Source: Pseudomonadales bacterium
Lineage (GTDB): Bacteria; Pseudomonadota; Gammaproteobacteria; Pseudomonadales; Ketobacteraceae
Length of the DNA: 64,000 nucleotides
Direction: 5' to 3'
Assembly: GCA_022361455.1 (NCBI GenBank)
Contig: JAKSAW010000552.1
Coordinates: 1-64,000 of the forward strand
A model generated the notes under the pieces. That model did no database searches, was not told the DNA's origin, and was given only the letters and a program-made list of their open reading frames with translations. Of this stretch, positions 1 to 9,761 are shown one piece after another. Made by a program: the position numbers and the translations under genes. Every line of letters begins with the position of its first letter. The stretch's first letter is position 1.

Positions 1-102
1 AAACTGTGGCCCTTGGGGAACGATACGGCCTTTATCCCAGGCCATGGCCCCATGTCGACCTTTGGCGACGAGCGCAATAGCAATCCTTTTGTGAAGGACT
101 AA
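1..102 (+). CDS. MBL-fold metallo-hydrolase, C-terminal end (partial)
   Basis: The first 33 codons read open from base 1 and end at TAA (100-102). The visible tail contains [15 protein letters not shown] followed by NPFV, the characteristic C-terminus of YcbL/GloC-type glyoxalase II-like metallo-beta-lactamase-fold hydrolases. The histidine of PGHGP is one of the family's metal ligands. The start and the main HxHxDH motif lie outside the window, so the substrate cannot be judged. These enzymes hydrolyse thioesters such as S-lactoylglutathione in the cytoplasm. The family assignment rests on a short but distinctive tail. Confidence 0.7.
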   Translation, partial: KLWPLGNDTAFIPGHGPMSTFGDERNSNPFVKD

Positions 103-157
103 TTTAAAGCCCACAAGACGAAGCTATAAAGGCAGTTTTCACACGTATTGGAATAAG

Positions 158-1033
158 CTAAGACTGCTTCGACAAGTCATGAAAATCTTCGCTGTAACCT
201 CTTAGCTTCTTCACTGCCTTGGCTCGCTGACGCTCTGTAAGCGAACTATCGAGCTTCAGATAAAGCTGCAGCAAAATCTTTTTGTTGTGATCGAGTTTAG
301 TTTCGAACGAGTCTGATCGCCCATAGCCTTCGGATAACAGCAATCCTGAAAGGGCTTTTTCGAAGGATGGTTTTTCATCCCTGCCCTCTAGAATCCGTCT
401 GAATTCCTGCTGCCAAGCTAACCTGGCCTGAAGAAACTCCGCACCCATTAAGTAGTATTGTTGAGTACCCTCACGAATCAAAGCTAATTGATCATCCGAC
501 AAGCGGCCTGTCCATCGCTCTATGTATTTCTGCACCTCTTTTGCTCGGAGTTTGCGCTGTGCACGCTCGGATACATCTATGTACTCTTCCCGGTACTCTT
601 GATTATCTTCAGCAAACTTCTCGAACAGAGCCACTACCTGATCATCACTTGCACTGCCAAATAGCATCACCATGTCGGGCACTAAGCGCTCTATCAACAC
701 CTGCCCTAACGCCTGCGTACGATCTTGGACGTATATAATGGATGACTCGGTCATCCCCTGCTCCAACTTATCCGCCACTTGATTAAGAAAGTCGCCATAT
801 AAAGGCAGTTGAGTTTGCCTATGCCACTTCAGATACTCCGCTAAGCGCTCATCAAATTGGTCCTCTTGATCACCATCTAGCGACATGTAATCGCTGAGAT
901 ACCAGGGGATCGCCCAATCCAATTGGTTGTAGACAAACTTCACCGCACAACCTTGAAGCACAAAAACGAAAATGATCAAGAAAACAGCTCGGAAAGTTGC
1001 AGTTTTGAGAATGTTCAGCTTTGATTTACACAT
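158..1033 (-). CDS. DUF6279-like lipoprotein
   Basis: The protein has 291 residues if started at the Met at 1033 (MCKSKLNILKT). Upstream in-frame starts at 1066 and 1141 exist, but none has a convincing ribosome-binding site. I chose 1033 because it gives a compact signal peptide with a hydrophobic core and the lipobox LQGC, predicting an outer- or inner-membrane lipoprotein. The mature part is largely helical and charged (YNQLDWAIPWYLSDYMSLDGDQ near the N-terminus), which resembles the DUF6279 lipoprotein family of gammaproteobacteria. Function is unknown. It is divergent from the T6SS operon and not obviously part of it. Confidence 0.75.
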   Translation of the reverse strand: MCKSKLNILKTATFRAVFLIIFVFVLQGCAVKFVYNQLDWAIPWYLSDYMSLDGDQEDQFDERLAEYLKWHRQTQLPLYGDFLNQVADKLEQGMTESSIIYVQDRTQALGQVLIERLVPDMVMLFGSASDDQVVALFEKFAEDNQEYREEYIDVSERAQRKLRAKEVQKYIERWTGRLSDDQLALIREGTQQYYLMGAEFLQARLAWQQEFRRILEGRDEKPSFEKALSGLLLSEGYGRSDSFETKLDHNKKILLQLYLKLDSSLTERQRAKAVKKLRGYSEDFHDLSKQS

Positions 1034-1353
1034 GGTTATAGATGCAGTATAAATTCCTAGATCCATGAACAATAATAAGGTGTGGACCGCTCCCAACAGG
1101 ACGCCAATCAAAACAGGCGAACAACGCGGAATGATAACCACATGGATAATGTAATGATAATGAAGCTAATCGAAGAGTGTCACGATGCTCAACTGGGTGC
1201 AACCTACACACTAAGATTTCATGAAATGATCATCAATCCAGCAAATCGACATATAACCAAAAAAAATCCGTAATATTACCTTTAGAGATAAGGTTGGCTC
1301 TGTACAATACGCCAACATAACGAAGCAACAGCCCAGGCAATTAGGACGATTTT
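1034..1353. promoter_or_regulatory. Divergent intergenic region upstream of tssA
   Basis: These 320 bases separate the minus-strand lipoprotein from tssA and must carry the promoter of the first T6SS arm. Visible structure: a perfect 12-base palindrome ATTTCATGAAAT at 1216-1227 overlapping ATGATCAT at 1226-1233, and GTAATATTAC at 1270-1279. TACAAT at 1303-1308 could serve as a -10 element, but no good -35 lies at the right distance. I see no GG-N10-GC sigma-54 element. A 63-codon open frame (1082-1273) has no ribosome-binding site and is not called. Confidence 0.4.
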
Positions 1354-2505
1354 ATGGCATCACCGGAAATTGTAGATATCGAAGGCCTCACTCAACCGAT
1401 CAGTGACGAGAGTCCTACCGGTGAAGATATCAGAGCCGATCGATCTGCTACGTCAGTTTTCTATCAAATCAAAGATGCCCGCGAACGAGCCCGAACAGCC
1501 GAACGCAATATGTTTCACGAAGAAGACACCGGTTCTTCTGCAAACGATGCTTGGCGTGAGATTCTAGAAATTGCCCCAACCATACTGAAAGAAAGCAGCA
1601 AAGATTTAGAAGTCGCAGCATGGTACGTCGAAGCACTATCACGTATCTATGGGTTTGCTGGTTTAAGAGATGGCTTCAAATTAACCACTGTACTAGTGGA
1701 AAGCTTCTGGGATGATATTTTCCCCATCCCAGATGAAGACGATGAAGAAGATATTCGAGAGTTTCGCACCGCCCCTTTTGCGGGTCTTAACGGCGAAGGT
1801 CGTGACGGTACACTAATCGCACCACTAAAACGCATCGAGATCACTGAAGAAACAGATTGTGGTCCATTTGCCTACTGGCAATACCAACAGGCATTAGAAA
1901 TACAAAAGATCCATGATGAAGATGTTCGCGACGAACGCATAGCCAGTGCCGGTGTCAGTACCGATTTGTTTGATCGTGCTGTCAACGATACCAGCGTCAG
2001 CTTCTTCCGGGATCTTATCGACGATATGGAAGCGGCTCTCGAAGAGTTCGCAGCGCTAAACGCTGTTTTTGATGAGAAAGCGGACAGTTACTCGCCTCCT
2101 TCTAGTAACATTAAAAACACCATTAGTGAAATACTCGGCACGGTTAACCATTTAACCAAAGATAAAATGGCGATGGCCGCTCCGGCAGAAGAACTCGACG
2201 AAGAAGGTGCAGTCAGTGAAGATGGTACCCCAGCCGCTGGCGGCGGAGCAGCCGTTGGATCAACAAACATCGCCAACGCAGTGATTGCGAATCGTGAAGA
2301 AGCATTCCGCCAGTTGCTAAAAATCGCCGACTTTTTTAAGAAGACTGAGCCCCACTCACCCGTATCTTACGCCATTGAGAAAACGGTTAAGTGGGGCCGC
2401 ATGTCCTTACACGAATTAATGAACGAGCTTTTGCTCGATTCACAAGCCAAAGAAAATTATGAAATGTTAACAGGTGTGAAGCTAGAGCCTGAAGACGAAT
2501 ACTAA
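1354..2505 (+). CDS. tssA: T6SS protein TssA (ImpA N-terminal domain)
   Basis: This 383-residue protein is the cytoplasmic capping or priming component that coordinates baseplate, tube and sheath assembly. The N-terminal ImpA_N domain (about residues 8-130) begins with PISDESPTGEDIR, typical of the family. Residues around 235-300 form an acidic, Ala/Gly-rich linker. The C-terminus has FFKKTEPHSPVSYAIEKTVKWG, matching the short C-terminal domain of TssA1-type proteins. It is the first gene of the plus-strand operon, 37 bases ahead of tssB. Confidence 0.93.
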   Translation: MASPEIVDIEGLTQPISDESPTGEDIRADRSATSVFYQIKDARERARTAERNMFHEEDTGSSANDAWREILEIAPTILKESSKDLEVAAWYVEALSRIYGFAGLRDGFKLTTVLVESFWDDIFPIPDEDDEEDIREFRTAPFAGLNGEGRDGTLIAPLKRIEITEETDCGPFAYWQYQQALEIQKIHDEDVRDERIASAGVSTDLFDRAVNDTSVSFFRDLIDDMEAALEEFAALNAVFDEKADSYSPPSSNIKNTISEILGTVNHLTKDKMAMAAPAEELDEEGAVSEDGTPAAGGGAAVGSTNIANAVIANREEAFRQLLKIADFFKKTEPHSPVSYAIEKTVKWGRMSLHELMNELLLDSQAKENYEMLTGVKLEPEDEY

Positions 2506-2542
2506 TCACAACACACAACGATGAGAAACGAAGGAAGCAGCC

Positions 2543-3061
2543 ATGTCTGAGAGTATCCACGATAAACTAAAAAGAGTCCGCAAACCCCGCGTTCATATCA
2601 CCTACGACGTTGAAACCAACGGCGCTATGGAAAAGAAAGAGCTACCGTTCGTTATGGGTGTAATGGGTGATTATTCTGGTGACAATACCGAAGACAAAAA
2701 AGCACTGCGTGATCGCAAATTCGTTCAAATCGACCGCGATAACTTCAACGAAGCCATGGCCAAGGTAAATCCTAAGCTCAACATGAAAGTTGAAAACACT
2801 CTTAAAGGCGACGGCAGCGAAATGGGTGTTGATCTAGACTTTAAGAACATGGGCGACTTCGATCCAGAAAGCGTTGTGAATCAAGTTGAACCTTTGAAGA
2901 AGCTTCTAGAGACTCGTAACAAGCTTCGTGACTTGATGACTAAAGTGGATCGCTCCGACGAACTAGAAAGCATTTTAGAAAACGTGTTACAAAACACAGA
3001 CGCGCTTAAAGGCTTGGGTGACGAGCTTGGCGTAGACGGCGAAGAGAAAGGAGAAGAATAA
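2543..3061 (+). CDS. tssB: T6SS contractile sheath small subunit TssB
   Basis: This 172-residue protein is the VipA/ImpB sheath subunit, which pairs with TssC to build the contractile sheath. The N-terminal [13 protein letters not shown] and the [13 protein letters not shown] stretch are family hallmarks, as is the helical C-terminus that interlocks with TssC. An AAGGA ribosome-binding site precedes the ATG. The last codons of the gene also carry an AAGGAG site for tssC, which begins one base after the TAA, so sheath subunits are translationally coupled. Confidence 0.96.
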   Translation: MSESIHDKLKRVRKPRVHITYDVETNGAMEKKELPFVMGVMGDYSGDNTEDKKALRDRKFVQIDRDNFNEAMAKVNPKLNMKVENTLKGDGSEMGVDLDFKNMGDFDPESVVNQVEPLKKLLETRNKLRDLMTKVDRSDELESILENVLQNTDALKGLGDELGVDGEEKGEE

Positions 3062-3062
3062 G

Positions 3063-4556
3063 ATGAGTGACGCAGAAAGCCAAGCACAGGGGCAAGAAGC
3101 AGAAGCGGCGGAAGGCGAACTTAGTCTACTTGAACAGGCCATAGGCGCCACCAAGCAAACTGAGCGCGACGAAACCCAAGACTTGCTTAAGAACCTAACA
3201 GAACAAGCCCTTTCTGGTGTTGTATCTTGGGATAAAAACCTAACCGTCACAATCAACAAGGCGATTGCAGCTATCGACGAGATGATGTCTAAGCAATTGT
3301 CTGCGGTATTACGTAACGACAAGTTTCAAAACCTTGAAGGTTCTTGGCGTGGTCTAAACCACCTGGTTATGAACTCCGAAACAGGTGCTGGTCTAAAAAT
3401 TCGCATGATGAATATCAGCAAGCGCGAACTTTACAAAGACCTTGATAAAGCGGTTGAATTCGACCAAAGCCAAATCTTCAAAAAGATTTATGAAGCAGAA
3501 TACGGTATCGCTGGTGGTGAACCCTATGGTGCTTTAATTGGTGATTACCAATTCACGAGCCACCCAGAAGATATTGAGTTACTAACTAACATGTCTCACG
3601 TTGCAGCCGGTGCCTTCGCACCTTTCATCACTGCTGCTGGATCGGTCATGTTCGGTTTCGACGATTTCACCGAGCTTTCAAAGCCACGTGATCTTGAGAA
3701 AATCTTTGAGTCCGCTGAGTACATCAAATGGCGTTCTTTCCGTGAGAGCGAAGATTCTCGCTTTGTAACCATGGTAATGCCACAAGTGCTAGCGCGTACG
3801 CCTTATGGTAAAGACACCAAGCCTGTTGAAGCCTTCGACTTCGAAGAATTCGAACTTGGCTCAGACGGCAAGTCCGTACCAGTGGGCCATAGCGATTACT
3901 GCTGGATGAACGCATCCTACGTTATGGGTACCACCCTAACTCAGGCATTCGCAGAATATGGCTGGTGTACTGCGATTCGTGGGGCTGAAGGTGGTGGTAA
4001 AGTTGAAGGTTTACCTGTTCACCTATTCACGTCAGACGATGGCGACACCGACATGAAGTGCCCTACAGAAATCGGTATCACTGACCGTCGTGAAGCTGAA
4101 TTAAGCAAACTTGGCTTCTTACCACTTTGTCACTACAAAAACACTGACTACTCTGTGTTCTTTGGTGCACAAACTGCGCAAAAGCCAAAGGTATACGACA
4201 GCCCAGATGCAACAGCAAACGCTTCCATCTCTGCGCGTCTTCCTTACATCATGGCAACATCTCGTATCGCCCACTTCTTGAAAGTAATGGCGCGCGACAA
4301 GATTGGTTCCTTTATGGAAGCGTCAGATGCAGAAGCCTGGTTAAACCGTTGGATCAACGAATACACCAACAGTAATCCAGATGCAGGTCAAGAGATGAAA
4401 GCTCGCTACCCGCTTGCTGAAGCAAAAATCGAAGTTAAGGAAATTCCTGGTGCTCCAGGTTCTTACAACGCAGTAGCTTGGTTACGTCCATGGCTACAAA
4501 TGGAAGAACTGACTGCATCTCTTCGTATGGTTGCTAGCATCCCTCAAGGCGGTTAA
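3063..4556 (+). CDS. tssC: T6SS contractile sheath large subunit TssC
   Basis: This 497-residue protein is the VipB/EvpB/ImpC sheath large subunit. The conserved blocks [44 protein letters not shown] and the C-terminal helix domain are all intact. The first 30 residues are acidic and Gln/Glu/Ala rich. It is tightly coupled to tssB. A strong hairpin follows the stop codon and separates it from a second tssC-like gene. Confidence 0.96.
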   Translation: MSDAESQAQGQEAEAAEGELSLLEQAIGATKQTERDETQDLLKNLTEQALSGVVSWDKNLTVTINKAIAAIDEMMSKQLSAVLRNDKFQNLEGSWRGLNHLVMNSETGAGLKIRMMNISKRELYKDLDKAVEFDQSQIFKKIYEAEYGIAGGEPYGALIGDYQFTSHPEDIELLTNMSHVAAGAFAPFITAAGSVMFGFDDFTELSKPRDLEKIFESAEYIKWRSFRESEDSRFVTMVMPQVLARTPYGKDTKPVEAFDFEEFELGSDGKSVPVGHSDYCWMNASYVMGTTLTQAFAEYGWCTAIRGAEGGGKVEGLPVHLFTSDDGDTDMKCPTEIGITDRREAELSKLGFLPLCHYKNTDYSVFFGAQTAQKPKVYDSPDATANASISARLPYIMATSRIAHFLKVMARDKIGSFMEASDAEAWLNRWINEYTNSNPDAGQEMKARYPLAEAKIEVKEIPGAPGSYNAVAWLRPWLQMEELTASLRMVASIPQGG

Positions 4557-4570
4557 TACGCTGTCTTCAT

Positions 4571-4604
4571 TCACCGGCGAAGAACAATGTTTCTTCGCCG
4601 GTGA
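4571..4604 (+). terminator. Strong intra-operon hairpin after tssC (attenuator or mRNA stabiliser)
   Basis: A perfect 14-base-pair stem runs from 4571-4584 to 4591-4604 with a 6-base loop (CAATGT), starting 15 bases after the tssC stop. Only a weak T-rich stretch (CTTTAGTTTTATC) follows, so it may be a partial terminator or a 3'-end stabiliser. Either role would give more tssB-tssC message than downstream message, which fits the large number of sheath subunits per machine. Confidence 0.7.
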
Positions 4605-4628
4605 GCTTTAGTTTTATCTTATTTCTGT

Positions 4629-6161
4629 GTGGGTGTTACCACTTTAATTGATGCTATGACTTCCTCGGACACCTCATCCACGCCAATTCTTGATGATCTC
4701 ATTGAAAACAATGCGGTGGCAGAAAAAACCCGCTTTGAAACAGACATCGATCTTTTTTTAAAAACTGAAGACGAAAGATCGGCTCTAAAGCTATGGCTTG
4801 AGCGCCTCACCGCCATTGAAGACCTGAGCCGACTAGACGGCCTAACCGAAGGTCTCGCGTTAGATATTGCAGCACTCGACGAACTTATCAACGAACAACT
4901 TAAAGTCATTCTTCACCACCCAAAGCTCAACAAACTAGAAGCATCTTGGCGTGGTTTAGAGCTATTAATAAAAGCTTGCGAAGAAAGTAAGAAAATAAAA
5001 ATTAAAGTTTTGGATATCACTTGGCGTGAAATCACCAGGGATATCGAAAGGGCGTTAGAATTCGACCAAAGCCAGTTATTCAACAAAGTTTATAGTGAAG
5101 AGTTTGGCACTCCAGGTGGCGAACCTTATGGCGTGCTGATCGCAGATTATGAAGTGCAGCATCGACCAACCCAGGCACACCCCTACGACGACACCCAAAC
5201 TCTGCATACTCTGTCGCAAATCGCCGCAGCCGCATTTGCGCCGTTAATTTTGGGAACATCTCCTAGCTTCTTTGGCTTGGAGAACTTTGAAAAGTTAAAT
5301 GTCACCCTAAATTACGATCAGATCTTTCAACAGCACGAATACATTAAATGGCGAGCCTATCGAGACACAGAAGACTCTCGTTTTTTGGCCTTAGTGCTAC
5401 CACGTATTTTATTGCGTGAGCCCAGACGTTGGCAAAATACCAGCTACCATCAGCTGCCATTAGACGCGGATACCGATAATTATCTTTGGGGTAATGCCTG
5501 TTTTGCTATGGGCGCCATTTTGATTCGCGAATTCAATAGCGTTGGTTGGTTCTCTCATATCAGAGGCGCACCGAGAGACCAATTAAGTGGCGGCATCGTT
5601 ACCGACTTACCAGAAAGCTACTTTAAGTCTGATGCACCGAATGTTGCTTTACGTCCAGTAACCGACATGATCATTACCGATCAAATGGAGAAGGAATTAG
5701 GTGAGCTAGGTTTTATTCCACTGTGCCAAAGCTATGACACACCCTTTGCTTCTTTTCATGGCAACTTCACTACACAGAAACCCAAAAAAATGCAGGACCC
5801 AGGCGCTACCATTAATGCTCGCCTATCCGCCATGTTGCAGCACTTACTCTGTGCGTCACGCTTTGCTCACTATATAAAAATCATGGTGCGCGACAAAGTA
5901 GGTAGCTTCTTCTCCGCCAGCGATTGCCAAACCTATATCCATAATTGGTTAACAGACTATATCAGTGGCAATGACAATCTCGACTGGGATATGCAATCCA
6001 AGTATCCATTACGAGATGCACAGGTACAAGTATTTGAACGCCCGGATAAGCCCGGCGTGTATTCATCGGTGATTCATCTAAAGCCGCATTATCAGTTGGA
6101 TCAAATGGTGTCAGAATTAAAGCTGACTACCGAGCTATCCGCTCTAGCATCCAGTAAATAA
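4629..6161 (+). CDS. Second TssC-like sheath protein (ImpD-type paralogue)
   Basis: This protein has 510 residues from the GTG at 4629, or 501 from the ATG at 4656 (MTSSDTSS). Neither start has a clear ribosome-binding site, so the start is uncertain. It matches tssC along its length: FDQSQLFNKVYSEEFG, GGEPYGVLIADYE, EYIKWRAYRDTEDSRF, QKPKKMQDPGATINARL and a similar C-terminal domain. Tandem TssC homologues are known from alphaproteobacterial imp clusters (ImpC/ImpD in Rhizobium, TssC40/TssC41 in Agrobacterium). The paralogue presumably joins the sheath or its baseplate-proximal ring, but its job here is inferred. Confidence 0.88.
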   Translation: MGVTTLIDAMTSSDTSSTPILDDLIENNAVAEKTRFETDIDLFLKTEDERSALKLWLERLTAIEDLSRLDGLTEGLALDIAALDELINEQLKVILHHPKLNKLEASWRGLELLIKACEESKKIKIKVLDITWREITRDIERALEFDQSQLFNKVYSEEFGTPGGEPYGVLIADYEVQHRPTQAHPYDDTQTLHTLSQIAAAAFAPLILGTSPSFFGLENFEKLNVTLNYDQIFQQHEYIKWRAYRDTEDSRFLALVLPRILLREPRRWQNTSYHQLPLDADTDNYLWGNACFAMGAILIREFNSVGWFSHIRGAPRDQLSGGIVTDLPESYFKSDAPNVALRPVTDMIITDQMEKELGELGFIPLCQSYDTPFASFHGNFTTQKPKKMQDPGATINARLSAMLQHLLCASRFAHYIKIMVRDKVGSFFSASDCQTYIHNWLTDYISGNDNLDWDMQSKYPLRDAQVQVFERPDKPGVYSSVIHLKPHYQLDQMVSELKLTTELSALASSK

Positions 6162-6171
6162 GGGGGAATTT

Positions 6172-6663
6172 ATGGCAAAGCAAAAACATCAAATTCGCCC
6201 TTCGATTCTTGATCGATTAATCGATAATGAGCCGGATAAACGGGTCGAGGAAGAGAAAGATCGCTATCAAATCATGCGTGAGCTGCGGGAAAGTGTTCGT
6301 CGTGACTTAGAACATCTGCTCAATACCCGATTTAGAATTATCTCCCCTGAGCCACAGCAGAAAGAATTAGAAAAATCCTTGGTCAATTATGGGCTGCCGG
6401 ATCTAGCCACTGTTAACTTGATTGACGATGATACCCGTAACGAATTCTGCCGCACCATTGAGAATACTATTAAGCGATTTGAACCTCGCTTTAAAACGGT
6501 TCAAGTGAGCACACTAGAAAACATCTCCGAAACCGATCGTACCGTTCGTTTTCGGATTGATGCTGTACTACATGCAGACCCCGCACCGGAAATCATTATT
6601 TTTGATTCAGTGTTGGAACCGGTCAGCCGCGCCGTGGACATCTTGGATGTGGAATCAGATTAA
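6172..6663 (+). CDS. tssE: T6SS baseplate subunit TssE
   Basis: This 163-residue protein is a GPW/gp25-family wedge protein that initiates sheath polymerisation on the baseplate. Recognisable features are the N-terminal SILDRLIDNEP, the central LEHLLNTRFRI block and the C-terminal gp25 core with ENTIKRFEPRF and VRFRIDAVLHADPAPEIIIFDS. A strong AGGGGGA ribosome-binding site lies in the 10-base gap after the preceding gene. Confidence 0.93.
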   Translation: MAKQKHQIRPSILDRLIDNEPDKRVEEEKDRYQIMRELRESVRRDLEHLLNTRFRIISPEPQQKELEKSLVNYGLPDLATVNLIDDDTRNEFCRTIENTIKRFEPRFKTVQVSTLENISETDRTVRFRIDAVLHADPAPEIIIFDSVLEPVSRAVDILDVESD

Positions 6664-6681
6664 CAAGGAAATCGGCTAACG

Positions 6682-8511
6682 ATGAGCGACGACTTACTAC
6701 CCTATTATGAAAAAGAGCTAGCCTTCATTCGCAAGTCTGGCGCTGAATTTGCGGAAGCCCACCCAAAAATCGCTGGGCGTTTACGCATTAATTCAGATAC
6801 TGTGGAAGATCCTCATGTCTCTCGCTTATTAGAAGGCTTCGCCTATTTAAATGCCAGGGTACAACACAAATTAGATGATGAGTTTCCGGAACTAACGGAT
6901 GCACTTTTCAATATTGTATATCCCCACTACTTAAGACCTTTTCCGTCCTGCTCCATTATTCAGTTTGAAACCGCTGCAGATCTTGATAGTCGCTTTCTTA
7001 TTGAAAAAGACACGCTCATGGAATCGGATGCATTCCAAGGGAAAACTTGCAAGTTTACTACTTGCTATGACACTGACTTAGTGCCTCTAGCAATTAATTC
7101 TGCGTCGCTACAGGCGCGACCATTTATTGCTCCTGGTGCCAACAATATTCAAAATGCAGGGGCCATCATTCACCTCGGCCTAAAGACATTGTCTCCCAAA
7201 GTAGCAGCTGGAAATTTGGAAATCGATTCGCTTAGATTTTTCTTAAAAGGCCAGCCTCAACATGTATATCCAATACATCGCATGCTGCTAAACGAGTCAG
7301 TGAAATTAGTGGTCGCTAGAAGCGAGGGTGACACCAACCCCGTCTATTTAAATGTCGACCGCATTAAACCAGTAGGATATGACGAGAACCAGGGATTGAT
7401 TCCCTACCCCGCAGAATCTTTTGTCGGTTACCGTTTACTCACAGAATATTTTTTGTTCCCGGAGAAGTTTCACTTTATCGATATAGATTTAAAAGGCGTT
7501 ATCGATGAAAGCTTCGACCAAGAAGTGAATCTTTATATTTATGTGGAACACTCCAATACAGAGCTGGAAAGAACCTTATCAACCGACAATTTCGCTTTAG
7601 GCTGCACCCCCATTGTAAACCTGTTTAGCCACCAAGCAGATCCCATGCGTGTGACTCATACACAACGTGAATATCAAATAATTCCAGATGCTCGCGCCCA
7701 TGACAGCTTGGAAATCTATTCCGTTGATAACGTAAAAGCGACGCTGCCGAGTGGCGATAATTTTAATTACTTACCTTTTTATGGTTTACACCATGACCAA
7801 TCACAATCCGACCAAGGATTGTATTGGTATGCTAACCGCAAAAAAGCGAGTTTAAGTGCTACACCTGAACATGAAGGCACTGAGGTTTATTTAACTCTGA
7901 CGGATCTTGGCTTCAGCCCACAATCAAGCGCACAACAAACGTTAACGATTAAAACAACTTGTCTTAACCGAGATTTACCTAGCAAGCTACCCTTTGGTGG
8001 AGGTCAACCTAGATTACATTGTGTTGAAATCGCGCCACCCATTAAAGGTGTTGCTTGCTTAACGCCTCCCACACACACAGTGCAACCAGATTTACGCAAC
8101 CGTGCGCGTTGGCGTTTACTATCCCATTTAAATTTAAACCACTTAACCTTAAAAAATGGCAAGGGCAGTACTGAGTCAGTGAAAGAATTATTGCGTCTCT
8201 ATAATTTCAAAGAATCTGCAGCCATCAGAACAATTATCGAAGCATTAGAATCTGTCGATTCTCATTATATGACCGCCCCAATCACCGTTGAGGGCAGAAC
8301 AACTTTATGTCGAGGCACCCAGATCACCTTAGAGTTCAATGAAAACCAATTAGCAGGCACCAGCGCTTTCTTGTTTGCAAGCGTTATGGAACACTTCTTT
8401 GGCGTGTATTGCTCAGTGAATTCTTTCACCCGCTTAACCGCCAAAATCAAAGGCAAAGATGGAGTATTAAAAACATGGCCACCACGCGCCGGCGAAAAAA
8501 GCTTGCTGTAA
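6682..8511 (+). CDS. tssF: T6SS baseplate subunit TssF
   Basis: This 609-residue protein is the TssF/ImpG/VasA baseplate wedge protein. The N-terminus LLPYYEKELAFIRKSGAEFA and the following HPKIAGRLRI block are diagnostic. The C-terminus carries FGVYCSVNSFTRLTAKIKG, a conserved end motif of the family. Its 3' end overlaps tssG by 37 bases, suggesting coupled translation of the two wedge proteins, which form a TssF2G heterotrimer in characterised systems. Confidence 0.95.
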   Translation: MSDDLLPYYEKELAFIRKSGAEFAEAHPKIAGRLRINSDTVEDPHVSRLLEGFAYLNARVQHKLDDEFPELTDALFNIVYPHYLRPFPSCSIIQFETAADLDSRFLIEKDTLMESDAFQGKTCKFTTCYDTDLVPLAINSASLQARPFIAPGANNIQNAGAIIHLGLKTLSPKVAAGNLEIDSLRFFLKGQPQHVYPIHRMLLNESVKLVVARSEGDTNPVYLNVDRIKPVGYDENQGLIPYPAESFVGYRLLTEYFLFPEKFHFIDIDLKGVIDESFDQEVNLYIYVEHSNTELERTLSTDNFALGCTPIVNLFSHQADPMRVTHTQREYQIIPDARAHDSLEIYSVDNVKATLPSGDNFNYLPFYGLHHDQSQSDQGLYWYANRKKASLSATPEHEGTEVYLTLTDLGFSPQSSAQQTLTIKTTCLNRDLPSKLPFGGGQPRLHCVEIAPPIKGVACLTPPTHTVQPDLRNRARWRLLSHLNLNHLTLKNGKGSTESVKELLRLYNFKESAAIRTIIEALESVDSHYMTAPITVEGRTTLCRGTQITLEFNENQLAGTSAFLFASVMEHFFGVYCSVNSFTRLTAKIKGKDGVLKTWPPRAGEKSLL

Positions 8512-9608
8512 TTGATTCGCTGTTTGAAACGCCTGAAGCTTTTGAGTTTTTTCAGGCGGTTCGGCTATTGGAAATCTTTGCACGAAAAGATGAACAAAGT
8601 CGCGACGATGTGGCCAACAAACCCATTGGCTTTGATCACCCTGCTGCTCTGGAAGCCATTCGTTTTCAAATGCATCAGTCCTTAGCCTTCCCAGAACGAG
8701 AGATCATAAAGTTAGATTCTCATAGCGCGCGGTATAACAATCAATCAAGAGCGCAATTCTTGGTGTCGGTGAGTTTGCTGGGATTAACTGGCAGTGCTGG
8801 TGTGCTCCCCTATCACTACACTGAGTTGATCTTACAACGCTATCGTTTTAAAGATTTTGCCTTAGGTGGTTTTTTTGATCTGTTTAACCACCGCAGCTTA
8901 TCGATTTATTATCGTGCAGCGAATAAATACCGCTTTGCCTCGCACGTAGAGCAGCAGGTTTTAGAAAAGCAGAATGATACACAAATACTGCAAACTAGCT
9001 TTCCAAAGACAGATATCTTTACTGATGTTCTCAGATCCATCTCAGGCCTTAATGCACCAAGAGCATTACATGGGCTACCCCACCTGAATGACAACATACT
9101 CAAATATTCTGCCTACTTCGTACAACGTCCCAGAAGTGCCAGTAGCTTAAAGCGAATGCTCGCTGAGTATTTTCAGTTACCCGTTGATATCGATTCTTTC
9201 ACCGCCCAATGGCAAGAAATTATCGATGACATGCGCACCAAATTACCAGGGCATCGTCAGCCATTAGGACAAAATGCCCAACTGGGTGTAAACGCTATGT
9301 TAGGGCATAAAATCTGGTCAGCTCAAAGTAAATTCCAGATTAATATTGGCCCACTCAGCTACAAGCAATATCAATCTTTAGCACCTAACTCCCGCAAGCT
9401 AAAAGCGCTACATTCATTAATTCGCCTTTATGTGGGCATAGAACTGGACTACGATATTATTCTCTATGTACCTGCCAAGGAAATGCCTATTGCACGTATG
9501 GATACTCGTTCCATGAACCCCATACAACTAGGATGGAATACCTACATACCAGCCAAAAACCAAGAGGATAAATTGGTAAAAATACGCATTTCTCAGGCTG
9601 ATTATTAG
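8475..9608 (+). CDS. tssG: T6SS baseplate subunit TssG
   Basis: This 377-residue protein (TssG/ImpH/VasB) starts at the ATG at 8475, which has a GGAG site ten bases upstream. The open frame extends further to 8409, but those residues do not resemble the family. The N-terminus has FEFFQAVRLLEIF, and the usual GLTGSAGVLPYHYTELILQR block is present in the first third, followed by FFDLFNHR. It partners with TssF in the baseplate wedge. A 153-base non-coding gap follows before clpV. Confidence 0.94.
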   Translation: MATTRRRKKLAVIDSLFETPEAFEFFQAVRLLEIFARKDEQSRDDVANKPIGFDHPAALEAIRFQMHQSLAFPEREIIKLDSHSARYNNQSRAQFLVSVSLLGLTGSAGVLPYHYTELILQRYRFKDFALGGFFDLFNHRSLSIYYRAANKYRFASHVEQQVLEKQNDTQILQTSFPKTDIFTDVLRSISGLNAPRALHGLPHLNDNILKYSAYFVQRPRSASSLKRMLAEYFQLPVDIDSFTAQWQEIIDDMRTKLPGHRQPLGQNAQLGVNAMLGHKIWSAQSKFQINIGPLSYKQYQSLAPNSRKLKALHSLIRLYVGIELDYDIILYVPAKEMPIARMDTRSMNPIQLGWNTYIPAKNQEDKLVKIRISQADY

Positions 9609-9761
9609 CAAGTGGGTGTGCGGGTGAAATGATACATTGGCCAGCATCTTCAAAGATCTCAATAAGTAATTGAAAAACAACGGCAGCAGCGTTAAAAAAG
9701 ACTCAGCAGCTATAACGATTGACTCAACTCGAAAAGAAGAAAGAGCAAAGGAAACAGCCCT

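Noticed and set aside
1082-1273. 63-codon frame upstream of tssA
   Set aside because: No ribosome-binding site, atypical composition, and it overlaps the promoter region.
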